NCBI RefSeq assembly: GCF_963576545.1
Contig: NW_026870562.1
Coordinates: 248,001-312,000 of the forward strand
Direction of reading: 5' to 3'
Length of the DNA: 64,000 bases
DNA from: Limanda limanda
Taxonomy: Eukaryota > Chordata > Actinopteri > Pleuronectiformes > Pleuronectidae
Below the pieces are notes generated by a model. That model did no database searches, was not told the DNA's origin, and worked only from the letters and a program-made list of their open reading frames with translations. A program made the position numbers and the translations under genes. Positions 39,201-52,800 of this stretch are shown here, piece by piece (the stretch's first letter is position 1; each line of letters starts with the position of its first letter).

Positions 39201-42200
39201 ACTTGCAAGTAGGCTCTACCCCCACTAAATGGTGTTGCGCGCATCGATCGGTACCATCCTTGAGCTTCTCCGACTTTCGGAAGGGTTAGGGTTAGGGTTA
39301 GGGATGAAAGCACATAGGAGAAAGAGATATTCTTGAATAACTTTTTTTGTGAAGGTCGGAGAGACTTGCAAGTAGGCTTTACCCCCACTAAATGGGGTAG
39401 CGCGCATCGATCGGTACCATCCTTGAGCTTCTCCGACTTTCGGAAGGGTTAGGGTTAGGGTTAGGGATGAAAGCACATAGGAGAAAGAGATATTCTTGAA
39501 TAACTTTTTTTGTGAAGGTCGGAGAGACTTGAAAAGTGGTTGCATCTGGACTAATTTGGGTCCTGCGGATCGATTGGTACCATCCCCGAGCTTGTACGAC
39601 CTTCGGAAGAGGTCGACCGACGAAATTCCCCCAAATCTGAGGAGATATTCTTGAATAACTTTTTTTGTGAAGGTCGGAGAGACTTGCAAGTAGGCTCTAC
39701 CCCCACTAAATGGGGTTGCGCGCAACGATCGGTACCATCCTTGAGCTTCTCCGACTTTCGGAAGGGTTAGGGTTAGGGATGAAAGCACATAGGAGAAAGA
39801 GATATTCTTGAATAACTTTTTTTGTGAAGGTCGGAGAGACTTGGAAAGTGGTTGCATCTGGACTAATTTGGGTCCTGCGGATCGATTGGTACCATCCCCG
39901 AGCTTGTACGACCTTCGGAAGAGGTCGACCGACGAAATTCCCCCAAATCTGAGGAGATATTCTTGAATAACTTTTTTTGTGAAGGTCGGAGAGACTTGCA
40001 AGTAGGCTCTACCCCCACTAAATGGGGTAGCGCACATCGATCGGTACCATCCTTGAGCTTCTCCGACTTTCGGAAGGGTTAGGGTTAGGGTTAGGGATGA
40101 AAGCACATAGGAGAAAGAGATATTCTTGAATAACTTTTTTTGTGAAGGTCGGAGAGACTTGCAAGTAGGCTCTACCCCCACTAAATGGGGTAACGCGCAT
40201 CGATCGGTACCATCCTTGAGCTTCTCCGACTTTCGGAAGGGTTAGGGTTAGGGATGAAAGCACATAGGAGAAAGAGATATTCTTGAATAACTTTTTTTGT
40301 GAAGGTCGGAAAGACTTGCAAGTAGGCTCTACCCCTACTAAATGGGGTAGCGCGCATCGATTGGTACCATCCTTGAGCTTCTCCGACTTTCGGAAGGGTT
40401 AGGGTTAGGGTTAGGGATGAAAGCACATAGGAGAAAGAGATATTCTTGAATAACTTTTTTTGTGAAGGTCGGAGAGACTTGCAAGTAGGCTCTACCCCCA
40501 CTAAATGGGGTAGCGCGCATCGATCGGTACCATCCTTGAGCTTCTCCGACTTTCGGAAGGGTTAGGGTTAGGGATGAAAGCACATAGGAGAAAGAGATAT
40601 TCTTGAATAACTTTTTTTGTGAAGGTCGGAGAGACTTGCAAGTAGGCTCTACCCCCACTAAATGGGGTAGCGCGCATCGATCGGTACCATCCTTGAGCTT
40701 CTCCGACTTTCGGAAGGGTTAGGGTTAGGGTTAGGGATGAAAGCACATAGGAGAAAGAGATATTCTTGAATAACTTTTTTTGTGAAGGTCGGAGAGACTT
40801 GCAAGTAGGCTCTACCCCCACTAAATGGGGTAGCGCGCATCGATCGGTACCATCCTTGAGCTTCTCCGACTTTCGGAAGGGTTAGGGTTAGGGTTAGGGA
40901 TGAAAGCACATAGGAGAAAGAGATATTCTTGAATAACTTTTTTTGTGAAGGTCGGAGAGACTTGGAAAGTGGTTGCATCTGGACTAATTTGGGTCCTGCG
41001 GATCGATTGGTACCATCCCCGAGCTTGTACGACCTTCGGAAGAGGTCGACCGACGAAATTCCCCCAAATCTGAGGAGATATTCTTGAATAACTTTTTTTG
41101 TGAAGGTCGGAGAGACTTGCAAGTAGGCTCTACCCCCACTAAATGGGGTAGCGCACATCGATCGGTACCATCCTTGAGCTTCTCCGACTTTCGGAAGGGT
41201 TAGGGTTAGGGTTAGGGATGAAAGCACATAGGAGAAAGAGATATTCTTGAATAACCTTTTTTGTGAAGGTCGGAGAGACTTGCAAGTAGGCTCTACCCCC
41301 ACTAAATGGGGTAGCGCGCATCGATCGGTACCATCCTTGAGCTTCTCCGACTTTTGGAAGGGTTAGGGTTAGGGTTAGGGATGAAAGCACATAGGAGAAA
41401 GAGATATTCTTGAATAACTTTTTTTGTGAAGGTCGGAGAGACTTGGAAAGTGGTTGCATCTGGACTAATTTGGGTCCTGCGGATCGATTGGTACCATCCC
41501 CGAGCTTGTACGACCTTCGGAAGAGGTCGACCGACGAAATTCCCCCAAATCTGAGGAGATATTCTTGAATAACTTTTTTTGTGAAGGTCGGAGAGACTTG
41601 CAAGTAGGCTCTACCCCCACTAAATGGGGTAGCGCACATCGATCGGTACCATCCTTGAGCTTCTCCGACTTTCGGAAGGGTTAGGGTTAGGGTTAGGGAT
41701 GAAAGCACATAGGAGAAAGAGATATTCTTGAATAACTTTTTTTGTGAAGGTCGGAGAGACTTGCAAGTAGGCTCTACCCCCACTAAATGGGGTAGCGCGC
41801 ATCGATCAGTACCATCCTTGAGCTTCTCCGACTTTCGGAAGGGTTAGGGTTAGGGTTAGGGATGAAAGCACATAGGAGAAAGAGATATTCTTGAATAACT
41901 TTTTTTGTGAAGGTCGGAGAGACTTGCAAGTAGGCTCTACCCCCACTAAATGGGGTAGCGCGCATCGATCGGTACCATCCTTGAGCTTCTCCGACTTTCG
42001 GAAGGGTTAGGGTTAGGGTTAGGGATGAAAGCACATAGGAGAAAGAGATATTCTTGAATAACTTTTTTTGTGAAGGTCGGAGAGACTTGCAAGTAGGCTC
42101 TACCCCCACTAAATGGGGTAGCGCGCATCGATCGGTACCATCCTTGAGCTTCTCCGACTTTCGGAAGGGTTAGGGTTAGGGTTAGGGATGAAAGCACAGA

Positions 42201-43644
42201 GGAGAAAGAGATATTCTTGAATAACTTTTTTTGTGAAGGTCGGAGAGACTTGGAAAGTGGTTGCATCTGGACTAATTTGGGTCCTGCGGATCGATTGGTA
42301 CCATCCCCGAGCTTGTACGACTTTCGGAAGAGGTCGACCGACGAAATTCCCCCAAATCTGAGGAGATATTCTTGAATAACTTTTTTTGTGAAGGTCGGAG
42401 AGACTTGCAAGTAGGCTCTACCCCCACTAAATGGGGTAGCGCGCATCGATCGGTACCATCCTTGAGCTTCTCCGACTTTCGGAAGGGTTAGGGTTAGGGT
42501 TAGGGATGAAAGCACATAGGAGAAAGAGATATTCTTGAATAACTTTTTTTGTGAAGGTCTGAGAGACTTGGAAAGTGGTTGCATCTGGACTAATTTGGGT
42601 CCTGCGGATCGATTGGTACCATCCCCGAGCTTGTAAGACCTTCGGAAGAGGTCGACCGACGAAATTCCCCCAAATCTGAGGAGATATTCTTGAATAACTT
42701 TTTTTGTGAAGGTCGGAGAGACTTGCAAGTAGGCTCTACCCCCACTAAATGGGGTTGCGCGCATCGATCGGTACCATCCTTGAGCTTCTCCGACTTTCGG
42801 AAGGGTTAGGGTTAGGGTTAGGGATGAAAGCACATAGGAGAAAGAGATATTCTTGAATAACTTTTTTTGTGAAGGTCGGAGAGACTTGCAAGTAGGCTTT
42901 ACCCCCACTAAATGGGGTAACGCGCATCGATCGGTACCATCCTTGAGCTTCTCCGACTTTCGGAAGGGTTAGGGTTAGGGTTAGGGATGAAAGCACATAG
43001 GAGAAAGAGATATTCTTGAATAACTTTTTTTGTGAAGGTCGGAGAGACTTGGAAAGTGGTTGCATCTGGACTAATTTGGGTCCTGCGGATCGATTGGTAC
43101 CATCCCCGAGCTTGTACGACCTTCGGAAGAGGTCGACCGACGAAATTCCCCCAAATCTGAGGAGATATTCTTGAATAACTTTTTTTGTGAAGGTCGGAGA
43201 GACTTGCAAGTAGGCTCTACCCCCACTAAATGGGGTAGCGCACATCGATCGGTACCATCCTTGAGCTTCTCCGACTTTCGGAAGGGTTAGGGTTAGGGTT
43301 AGGGATGAAAGCACATAGGAGAAAGAGATATTCTTGAATAACTTTTTTTGTGAAGGTCGGAGAGACTTGCAAGTAGGCTCTACCCCCACTAAATGGGGTA
43401 ACGCGCATCGATCGGTACCATCCTTGAGCTTCTCCGACTTTCGGAAGGGTTAGGGTTAGGGTTAGGGATGAAAGCACATAGGAGAAAGAGATATTCTTGA
43501 ATAACTTTTTTTGTGAAGGTCGGAGAGACTTGGAAAGTGGTTGCATCTGGACTAATTTGGGTCCTGCGGATCGATTGGTACCATCCCCGAGCTTGTACGA
43601 CCTTCGGAAGAGGTCGACCGACGAAATTCCCCCAAATCTGAGGA
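36287..43644 (+). repeat. 7.36 kb unit (beta + alpha), copy 2 (7,358 bp)
   Basis: It starts immediately after copy 1, so the two are a true tandem pair. Beta occupies 36287-39955 and alpha 39956-43644 (3,689 bp). It is 6 bp shorter because the monomer at 40439 has two TTAGGG where its partner at 33075 has three. TTAATTAA is at 38538 and GTAAGACC near 42634. GTACAACC near 38156 and CACAGAGG at 42195 arose on this copy and are absent from copy 1. Confidence 0.92.
38538..38545. repeat. TTAATTAA marker palindrome, instance 3
   Basis: It lies 7,364 bp after instance 2, in the monomer at 38531 (beta of the second 7.36 kb unit). Confidence 0.95.
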
Positions 43645-46600
43645 GATATTCTTGAATAACTTTTTTTGTGAAGGTCGGAGAGACTTGCAAGTAGGCTCTA
43701 CCCCCACTAAATGGGGTAGCGCGCATCGATCGGTACCATCCTTGAGCTTCTCCGACTTTCGGAAGGGTTAGGGTTAGGGTTAGGGATGAAAGCACATAGG
43801 AGAAAGAGATATTCTTGAATAACTTTTTTTGTGAAGGTCGGAGAGACTTGCAAGTAGGCTCTACCCCCACTAAATGGGGTAGCGCGCATCGATCGGTACC
43901 ATCCTTGAGCTTCTCCGACTTTCGGAAGGGTTAGGGTTAGGGTTAGGGATGAAAGTACATAGGAGAAAGAGATATTCTTGAATAACTTTTTTTGTGAAGG
44001 TCGGAGAGACTTGGAAAGTGGTTGCATCTGGACTAATTTGGGTCCTGCGGATCGATTGGTACCATCCCCGAGCTTGTACGACCTTCGGAAGAGGTCGACC
44101 GACGAAATTCCCCCAAATCTGAGGAGATATTCTTGAATAACTTTTTTTGTGAAGGTCGGAGAGACTTGCAAGTAGGCTCTACCCCCACTAAATGGGGTAG
44201 CGCGCATCGATCGGTACCATCCTTGAGCTTTTCCGACTTTCGGAAGGGTTAGGGTTAGGGTTAGGGATGAAAGCACATAGGAGAAAGAGATATTCTTGAA
44301 TAACTTTTTTTGTGAAGGTCGGAGAGACTTGGAAAGTGGTTGCATCTGGACTAATTTGGGTCCTGCGGATCGATTGGTACCATCCCCGAGCTTGTACGAC
44401 CTTCGGAAGAGGTCGACCGACGAAATTCCCCCAAATCTGAGGAGATATTCTTGAATAACTTTTTTTGTGAAGGTCGGAGAGACTTGCAAGTAGGCTCTAC
44501 CCCCACTAAATGGGGTTGCGCGCATCGATCGGTACCATCCTTGAGCTTCTCCGACTTTCGGAAGGGTTAGGGTTAGGGTTAGGGATGAAAGCACATAGGA
44601 GAAAGAGATATTCTTGAATAACTTTTTTTGTGAAGGTCGGAGAGACTTGCAAGTAGGCTCTACCCCCACTAAATGGGGTAGCGCACATCGATCGGTACCA
44701 TCCTTGAGCTTCTCCGACTTTCGGAAGGGTTAGGGTTAGGGTTAGGGATGAAAGCACATAGGAGAAAGAGATATTCTTGAATAACTTTTTTTGTGAAGGT
44801 CGGAGAGACTTGGAAAGTGGTTGCATCTGGACAAATTTGGGTCCTGCGGATCGATTGGTACCATCCCCGAGCTTGTACGACCTTCGGAAGAGGTCGACCG
44901 ACGAAATTCCCCCAAATCTGAGGAGATATTCTTGAATAACTTTTTTTGTGAAGGTCGGAGAGACTTGCAAGTAGGCTCTACCCCCACTAAATGGGGTAGC
45001 GCACATCGATCGGTACCATCTTTGAGCTTCTCCGACTTTCGGAAGGGTTAGGGTTAGGGTTAGGGATGAAAGCACATAGGAGAAAAAGATATTCTTGAAT
45101 AACTTTTTTTGTGAAGGTCGGAGAGACTTGCAAGTAGGCTCTACCCCCACTAAATGGGGTAGCGCGCATCGATCGGTACCATCCTTGAGCTTCTCCGACT
45201 TTCGGAAGGGTTAGGGTTAGGGTTAGGGATGAAAGCACATAGGAGAAAGAGATATTCTTGAATAACTTTTTTTGTGAAGGTCGGAGAGACTTGGAAAGTG
45301 GTTGCATCTGGACTAATTTGGGTCCTGCAAATCGATTGGTACCATCCCCGAGCTTGTACGACCTTCGGAAGAGGTCGACCGACGAAATTCCCCCAAATCT
45401 GAGGAGATATTCTTGAATAACTTTTTTTGTGAAGGTCGGAGAGACTTGCAAGTAGGCTCTACCCCCACTAAATGGGGTAGCGCGCATCGATCGGTACCAT
45501 CCTTGAGCTTCTCCGACTTTCGGAAGGGTTAGGGTTAGGGTTAGGGATGAAAGCACATAGGAGAAAGAGATATTCTTGAATAACTTTTTTTGTGAAGGTC
45601 GGAGAGACTTGGAAAGTGGTTGCATCTGGACTAATTTGGGTCCTGCAAATCGATTGGTACCATCCCCGAGCTTGTACGACCTTCGGAAGAGGTCGACCGA
45701 CGAAATTCCCCCAAATCTGAGGAGATATTCTTGAATAACTTTTTTTGTGAAGGTCGGAGAGACTTGCAAGTAGGCTCTACCCCCACTAAATGGGGTAGCG
45801 CGCATCGATCGGTACCATCCTTGAGCTTCTCCGACTTTCGGAAGGGTTAGGGTTAGGGTTAGGGATGAAAGCACATAGGAGAACGAGATATTCTTGAATA
45901 ACTTTTTTTGTGAAGGTCGGAGAGACTTGCAAGTAGGCTCTACCCCCACTAAATGGGGTAGCGCGCATCGATCGGTACCATCCTTGAGCTTCTCCGACTT
46001 TCGGAAGGGTTAGGGTTAGGGTTAGGGATGAAAGCACATAGGAGAAAGAGATATTCTTGAATAACTTTTTTTGTGAAGGTCGGAGAGACTTGGAAAGTGG
46101 TTGCATCTGGACTAATTTGGGTCCTGCGGATCGATTGGTACCATCCTCGAGCTTGTACGACCTTCGGAAGAGGTCGACCGACGAAATTCCCCCAAATCTG
46201 AGGAGATATTCTTGAATAACTTTTTTTGTGAAGGTCGGAGAGACTTGCAAGTAGGCTCTACCCCCACTAAATGGGGTAGCGCACATCGATCGGTACCATC
46301 CTTGAGCTTCTCCGACTTTCGGAAGGGTTAGGGTTAGGGTTAGGGATGAAAGCACATAGGAGAAAGAGATATTCTTGAATAACTTTTTTTGTGAAGGTCG
46401 GAGAGACTTGCAAGTAGGCTCTACCCCCACTAAATGGGGTAGCGCGCATCGATCGGTACCATCCTTGAGCTTCTCCGACTTTCGGAAGGGTTAGGGTTAG
46501 GGATGAAAGCACATAGGAGAAAGAGATATTCTTGAATAACTTTTTTTGTGAAGGTCGGAGAGACTTGGAAAGTGGTTGCATCTGGACTAATTTGGGTCCT

Positions 46601-46836
46601 GCGGATCGATTAGTACCATCCCCGAGCTTGTACGACCTTCGGAAGAGGTCGACCGACGAAATTCCCCCAAATCTGAGGAGATATTCTTGAATAACTTTTT
46701 TTGTGAAGGTCGGAGAGACTTGCAAGTAGGCTCTACCCCCACTAAATGGGGTAGCGCACATCGATCGGTACCATCCTTGAGCTTCTCCGACTTTCGGAAG
46801 GGTTAGGGTTAGGGATGAAAGCACATAGGAGAAAGA
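43645..46836 (+). repeat. Segment gamma (3,192 bp), distinct monomer order
   Basis: B monomers start at 43971, 44289, 44770, 45251, 45569, 46050 and 46525. The order is dominated by A-A-B and A-B blocks. Private markers are GAAAGTACAT (near 43954), CTTTTCCGAC (near 44229), GACAAATT (44833), GTCCTGCAAATCG (near 45328 and 45648), GAACGAG (45884), CCTCGAG (46147) and GATTAGTACC (46612). It occurs only once per 15.5 kb unit. Confidence 0.88.
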
Positions 46837-49800
46837 GATATTCTTGAATAACTTTTTTTGTGAAGGTCGGAGAGACTTGCAAGTAGGCTCTACCCCCACT
46901 AAATGGGGTAACGCGCATCGATCGGTACCATCCTTGAGCTTCTCCGACTTTCGGAAGGGTTAGGGTTAGGGATGAAAGCACATAGGAGAAAGAGATATTC
47001 TTGAATAACTTTTTTTGTGAAGGTCGGAGAGACTTGCAAGTAGGCTCTACCCCCACTAAATGGGGTAGCGCGCATCGATCAGTACCATCCTTGAGCTTCT
47101 CCGACTTTCGGAAGGGTTAGGGTTAGGGATGAAAGCACATAGGAGAAAGAGATATTCTTGAATAACTTTTTTTGTGAAGGTCGGAGAGACTTGGAAAGTG
47201 GTTGCATCTGGACTAATTTGGGTCCTGCGGATCGATTGGTACCATCCCCGAGCTTGTACGACCTTCGGAAGAGGTCGACCGACGAAATTCCCCCAAATCT
47301 GAGGAGATATTCTTGAATAACTTTTTTTGTGAAGGTCGGAGAGACTTGCAAGTAGGCTCTACCCCCACTAAATGGTGTTGCGCGCATCGATCGGTACCAT
47401 CCTTGAGCTTCTCCGACTTTCGGAAGGGTTAGGGTTAGGGTTAGGGATGAAAGCACATAGGAGAAAGAGATATTCTTGAATAACTTTTTTTGTGAAGGTC
47501 GGAGAGACTTGCAAGTAGGCTTTACCCCCACTAAATGGGGTAGCGCGCATCGATCGGTACCATCCTTGAGCTTCTCCGACTTTCGGAAGGGTTAGGGTTA
47601 GGGTTAGGGATGAAAGCACATAGGAGAAAGAGATATTCTTGAATAACTTTTTTTGTGAAGGTCGGAGAGACTTGAAAAGTGGTTGCATCTGGACTAATTT
47701 GGGTCCTGCGGATCGATTGGTACCATCCCCGAGCTTGTACGACCTTCGGAAGAGGTCGACCGACGAAATTCCCCCAAATCTGAGGAGATATTCTTGAATA
47801 ACTTTTTTTGTGAAGGTCGGAGAGACTTGCAAGTAGGCTCTACCCCCACTAAATGGGGTTGCGCGCAACGATCGGTACCATCCTTGAGCTTCTCCGACTT
47901 TCGGAAGGGTTAGGGTTAGGGATGAAAGCACATAGGAGAAAGAGATATTCTTGAATAACTTTTTTTGTGAAGGTCGGAGAGACTTGGAAAGTGGTTGCAT
48001 CTGGACTAATTTGGGTCCTGCGGATCGATTGGTACCATCCCCGAGCTTGTACGACCTTCGGAAGAGGTCGACCGACGAAATTCCCCCAAATCTGAGGAGA
48101 TATTCTTGAATAACTTTTTTTGTGAAGGTCGGAGAGACTTGCAAGTAGGCTCTACCCCCACTAAATGGGGTAGCGCACATCGATCGGTACCATCCTTGAG
48201 CTTCTCCGACTTTCGGAAGGGTTAGGGTTAGGGTTAGGGATGAAAGCACATAGGAGAAAGAGATATTCTTGAATAACTTTTTTTGTGAAGGTCGGAGAGA
48301 CTTGCAAGTAGGCTCTACCCCCACTAAATGGGGTAACGCGCATCGATCGGTACCATCCTTGAGCTTCTCCGACTTTCGGAAGGGTTAGGGTTAGGGATGA
48401 AAGCACATAGGAGAAAGAGATATTCTTGAATAACTTTTTTTGTGAAGGTCGGAAAGACTTGCAAGTAGGCTCTACCCCTACTAAATGGGGTAGCGCGCAT
48501 CGATTGGTACCATCCTTGAGCTTCTCCGACTTTCGGAAGGGTTAGGGTTAGGGTTAGGGATGAAAGCACATAGGAGAAAGAGATATTCTTGAATAACTTT
48601 TTTTGTGAAGGTCGGAGAGACTTGCAAGTAGGCTCTACCCCCACTAAATGGGGTAGCGCGCATCGATCGGTACCATCCTTGAGCTTCTCCGACTTTCGGA
48701 AGGGTTAGGGTTAGGGTTAGGGATGAAAGCACATAGGAGAAAGAGATATTCTTGAATAACTTTTTTTGTGAAGGTCGGAGAGACTTGCAAGTAGGCTCTA
48801 CCCCCACTAAATGGGGTAGCGCGCATCGATCGGTACCATCCTTGAGCTTCTCCGACTTTCGGAAGGGTTAGGGTTAGGGTTAGGGATGAAAGCACATAGG
48901 AGAAAGAGATATTCTTGAATAACTTTTTTTGTGAAGGTCGGAGAGACTTGCAAGTAGGCTCTACCCCCACTAAATGGGGTAGCGCGCATCGATCGGTACC
49001 ATCCTTGAGCTTCTCCGACTTTCGGAAGGGTTAGGGTTAGGGTTAGGGATGAAAGCACATAGGAGAAAGAGATATTCTTGAATAACTTTTTTTGTGAAGG
49101 TCGGAGAGACTTGGAAAGTGGTTGCATCTGGACTAATTTGGGTCCTGCGGATCGATTGGTACCATCCCCGAGCTTGTACGACCTTCGGAAGAGGTCGACC
49201 GACGAAATTCCCCCAAATCTGAGGAGATATTCTTGAATAACTTTTTTTGTGAAGGTCGGAGAGACTTGCAAGTAGGCTCTACCCCCACTAAATGGGGTAG
49301 CGCACATCGATCGGTACCATCCTTGAGCTTCTCCGACTTTCGGAAGGGTTAGGGTTAGGGTTAGGGATGAAAGCACATAGGAGAAAGAGATATTCTTGAA
49401 TAACCTTTTTTGTGAAGGTCGGAGAGACTTGCAAGTAGGCTCTACCCCCACTAAATGGGGTAGCGCGCATCGATCGGTACCATCCTTGAGCTTCTCCGAC
49501 TTTTGGAAGGGTTAGGGTTAGGGTTAGGGATGAAAGCACATAGGAGAAAGAGATATTCTTGAATAACTTTTTTTGTGAAGGTCGGAGAGACTTGAAAAGT
49601 GGTTGCATCTGGACTAATTTGGGTCCTGCGGATCGATTGGTACCATCCCCGAGCTTGTACGACCTTCGGAAGAGGTCGACCGACGAAATTCCCCCAAATC
49701 TGAGGAGATATTCTTGAATAACTTTTTTTGTGAAGGTCGGAGAGACTTGCAAGTAGGCTCTACCCCCACTAAATGGGGTAGCGCACATCGATCGGTACCA

Positions 49801-52800
49801 TCCTTGAGCTTCTCCGACTTTCGGAAGGGTTAGGGTTAGGGTTAGGGATGAAAGCACATAGGAGAAAGAGATATTCTTGAATAACTTTTTTTGTGAAGGT
49901 CGGAGAGACTTGCAAGTAGGCTCTACCCCCACTAAATGGGGTAGCGCGCATCGATCAGTACCATTCTTGAGCTTCTCCGACTTTCGGAAGGGTTAGGGTT
50001 AGGGTTAGGGATGAAAGCACATAGGAGAAAGAGATATTCTTGAATAACTTTTTTTGTGAAGGTCGGAGAGACTTGCAAGTAGGCTCTACCCCCACTAAAT
50101 GGGGTAGCGCGCATCGATCGGTACCATCCTTGAGCTTCTCCGACTTTCGGAAGGGTTAGGGTTAGGGTTAGGGATGAAAGCACATAGGAGAAAGAGATAT
50201 TCTTGAATAACTTTTTTTGTGAAGGTCGGAGAGACTTGCAAGTAGGCTCTACCCCCACTAAATGGGGTAGCGCGCATCGATCGGTACCATCCTTGAGCTT
50301 CTCCGACTTTCGGAAGGGTTAGGGTTAGGGTTAGGGATGAAAGCACATAGGAGAAAGAGATATTCTTGAATAACTTTTTTTGTGAAGGTCGGAGAGACTT
50401 GGAAAGTGGTTGCATCTGGACTAATTTGGGTCCTGCGGATCGATTGGTACCATCCCCGAGCTTGTACGACTTTCGGAAGAGGTCGACCGACGAAATTCCC
50501 CCAAATCTGAGGAGATATTCTTGAATAACTTTTTTTGTGAAGGTCGGAGAGACTTGCAAGTAGGCTCTACCCCCACTAAATGGGGTAGCGCGCATCGATC
50601 GGTACCATCCTTGAGCTTCTCCGACTTTCGGAAGGGTTAGGGTTAGGGTTAGGGATGAAAGCACATAGGAGAAAGAGATATTCTTGAATAACTTTTTTTG
50701 TGAAGGTCTGAGAGACTTGGAAAGTGGTTGCATCTGGACTAATTTGGGTCCTGCGGATCGATTGGTACCATCCCCGAGCTTGTAAGACCTTCGGAAGAGG
50801 TCGACCGACGAAATTCCCCCAAATCTGAGGAGATATTCTTGAATAACTTTTTTTGTGAAGGTCGGAGAGACTTGCAAGTAGGCTCTACCCCCACTAAATG
50901 GGGTTGCGCGCATCGATCGGTACCATCCTTGAGCTTCTCCGACTTTCGGAAGGGTTAGGGTTAGGGTTAGGGATGAAAGCACATAGGAGAAAGAGATATT
51001 CTTGAATAACTTTTTTTGTGAAGGTCGGAGAGACTTGCAAGTAGGCTTTACCCCCACTAAATGGGGTAACGCGCATCGATCGGTACCATCCTTGAGCTTC
51101 TCCGACTTTCGGAAGGGTTAGGGTTAGGGTTAGGGATGAAAGCACATAGGAGAAAGAGATATTCTTGAATAACTTTTTTTGTGAAGGTCGGAGAGACTTG
51201 GAAAGTGGTTGCATCTGGACTAATTTGGGTCCTGCGGATCGATTGGTACCATCCCCGAGCTTGTACGACCTTCGGAAGAGGTCGACCGACGAAATTCCCC
51301 CAAATCTGAGGAGATATTCTTGAATAACTTTTTTTGTGAAGGTCGGAGAGACTTGCAAGTAGGCTCTACCCCCACTAAATGGGGTAGCGCACATCGATCG
51401 GTACCATCCTTGAGCTTCTCCGACTTTCGGAAGGGTTAGGGTTAGGGTTAGGGATGAAAGCACATAGGAGAAAGAGATATTCTTGAATAACTTTTTTTGT
51501 GAAGGTCGGAGAGACTTGCAAGTAGGCTCTACCCCCACTAAATGGGGTAACGCGCATCGATCGGTACCATCCTTGAGCTTCTCCGACTTTCGGAAGGGTT
51601 AGGGTTAGGGTTAGGGATGAAAGCACATAGGAGAAAGAGATATTCTTGAATAACTTTTTTTGTGAAGGTCGGAGAGACTTGGAAAGTGGTTGCATCTGGA
51701 CTAATTTGGGTCCTGCGGATCGATTGGTACCATCCCCGAGCTTGTACGACCTTCGGAAGAGGTCGACCGACGAAATTCCCCCAAATCTGAGGAGATATTC
51801 TTGAATAACTTTTTTTGTGAAGGTCGGAGAGACTTGCAAGTAGGCTCTACCCCCACTAAATGGGGTTGCGCGCATCGATCGGTACCATCCTTGAGCTTCT
51901 CCGACTTTCGGAAGGGTTAGGGTTAGGGTTAGGGATGAAAGCACATAGGAGAAAGAGATATTCTTGAATAACTTTTTTTGTGAAGGTCGGAGAGACTTGC
52001 AAGTAGGCTTTACCCCCACTAAATGGGGTAACGCGCATCGATCGGTACCATCCTTGAGCTTCTCCGACTTTCGGAAGGGTTAGGGTTAGGGTTAGGGATG
52101 AAAGCACATAGGAGAAAGAGATATTCTTGAATAACTTTTTTTGTGAAGGTCGGAGAGACTTGGAAAGTGGTTGCATCTGGACTAATTTGGGTCCTGCGGA
52201 TCGATTGGTACCATCCCCGAGCTTGTACGACCTTCGGAAGAGGTCGACCGACGAAATTCCCCCAAATCTGAGGAGATATTCTTGAATAACTTTTTTTGTG
52301 AAGGTCGGAGAGACTTGCAAGTAGGCTCTACCCCCACTAAATGGGGTAGCGCACATCGATCGGTACCATCTTTGAGCTTCTCCGACTTTCGGAAGGGTTA
52401 GGGTTAGGGTTAGGGATGAAAGCACATAGGAGAAAGAGATATTCTTGAATAACTTTTTTTGTGAAGGTCGGAGAGACTTGCAAGTAGGCTCTACCCCCAC
52501 TAAATGGGGTAACGCGCATCGATCGGTACCATCCTTGAGCTTCTCCGACTTTCGGAAGGGTTAGGGTTAGGGTTAGGGATGAAAGCACATAGGAGAAAGA
52601 GATATTCTTGAATAACTTTTTTTGTGAAGGTCGGAGAGACTTGGAAAGTGGTTGCATCTGGACTAATTTGGGTCCTGCGGATCGATTGGTACCATCCCCG
52701 AGCTTGTACGACCTTCGGAAGAGGTCGACCGACGAAATTCCCCCAAATCTGAGGAGATATTCTTGAATAACTTTTTTTGTGAAGGTCGGAGAGACTTGCA

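Larger units (their letters stand above)
31330..46836 (+). repeat. 15.5 kb tandem duplication, copy 1 (15,507 bp)
   Basis: It contains the last 1,262 bp of beta, one alpha, one beta, one alpha and segment gamma: 1,262 + 3,695 + 3,669 + 3,689 + 3,192 = 15,507. The left boundary lies near the two adjacent short A monomers at 31330 and 31487, matched by those at 46837 and 46994; the monomer just before (31167, 163 bp with TTAATTAA) does not match its counterpart at 46680 (157 bp without it). The boundary is therefore placed to within one monomer. Confidence 0.92.

Noticed and set aside
44821..45051. Plus-strand open frame of 76 codons, repeated at 60334-60564
   Set aside because: It exists only because one T-to-A change (44833, copied to 60346) removes a stop in a B monomer; all other B monomers have the stop.
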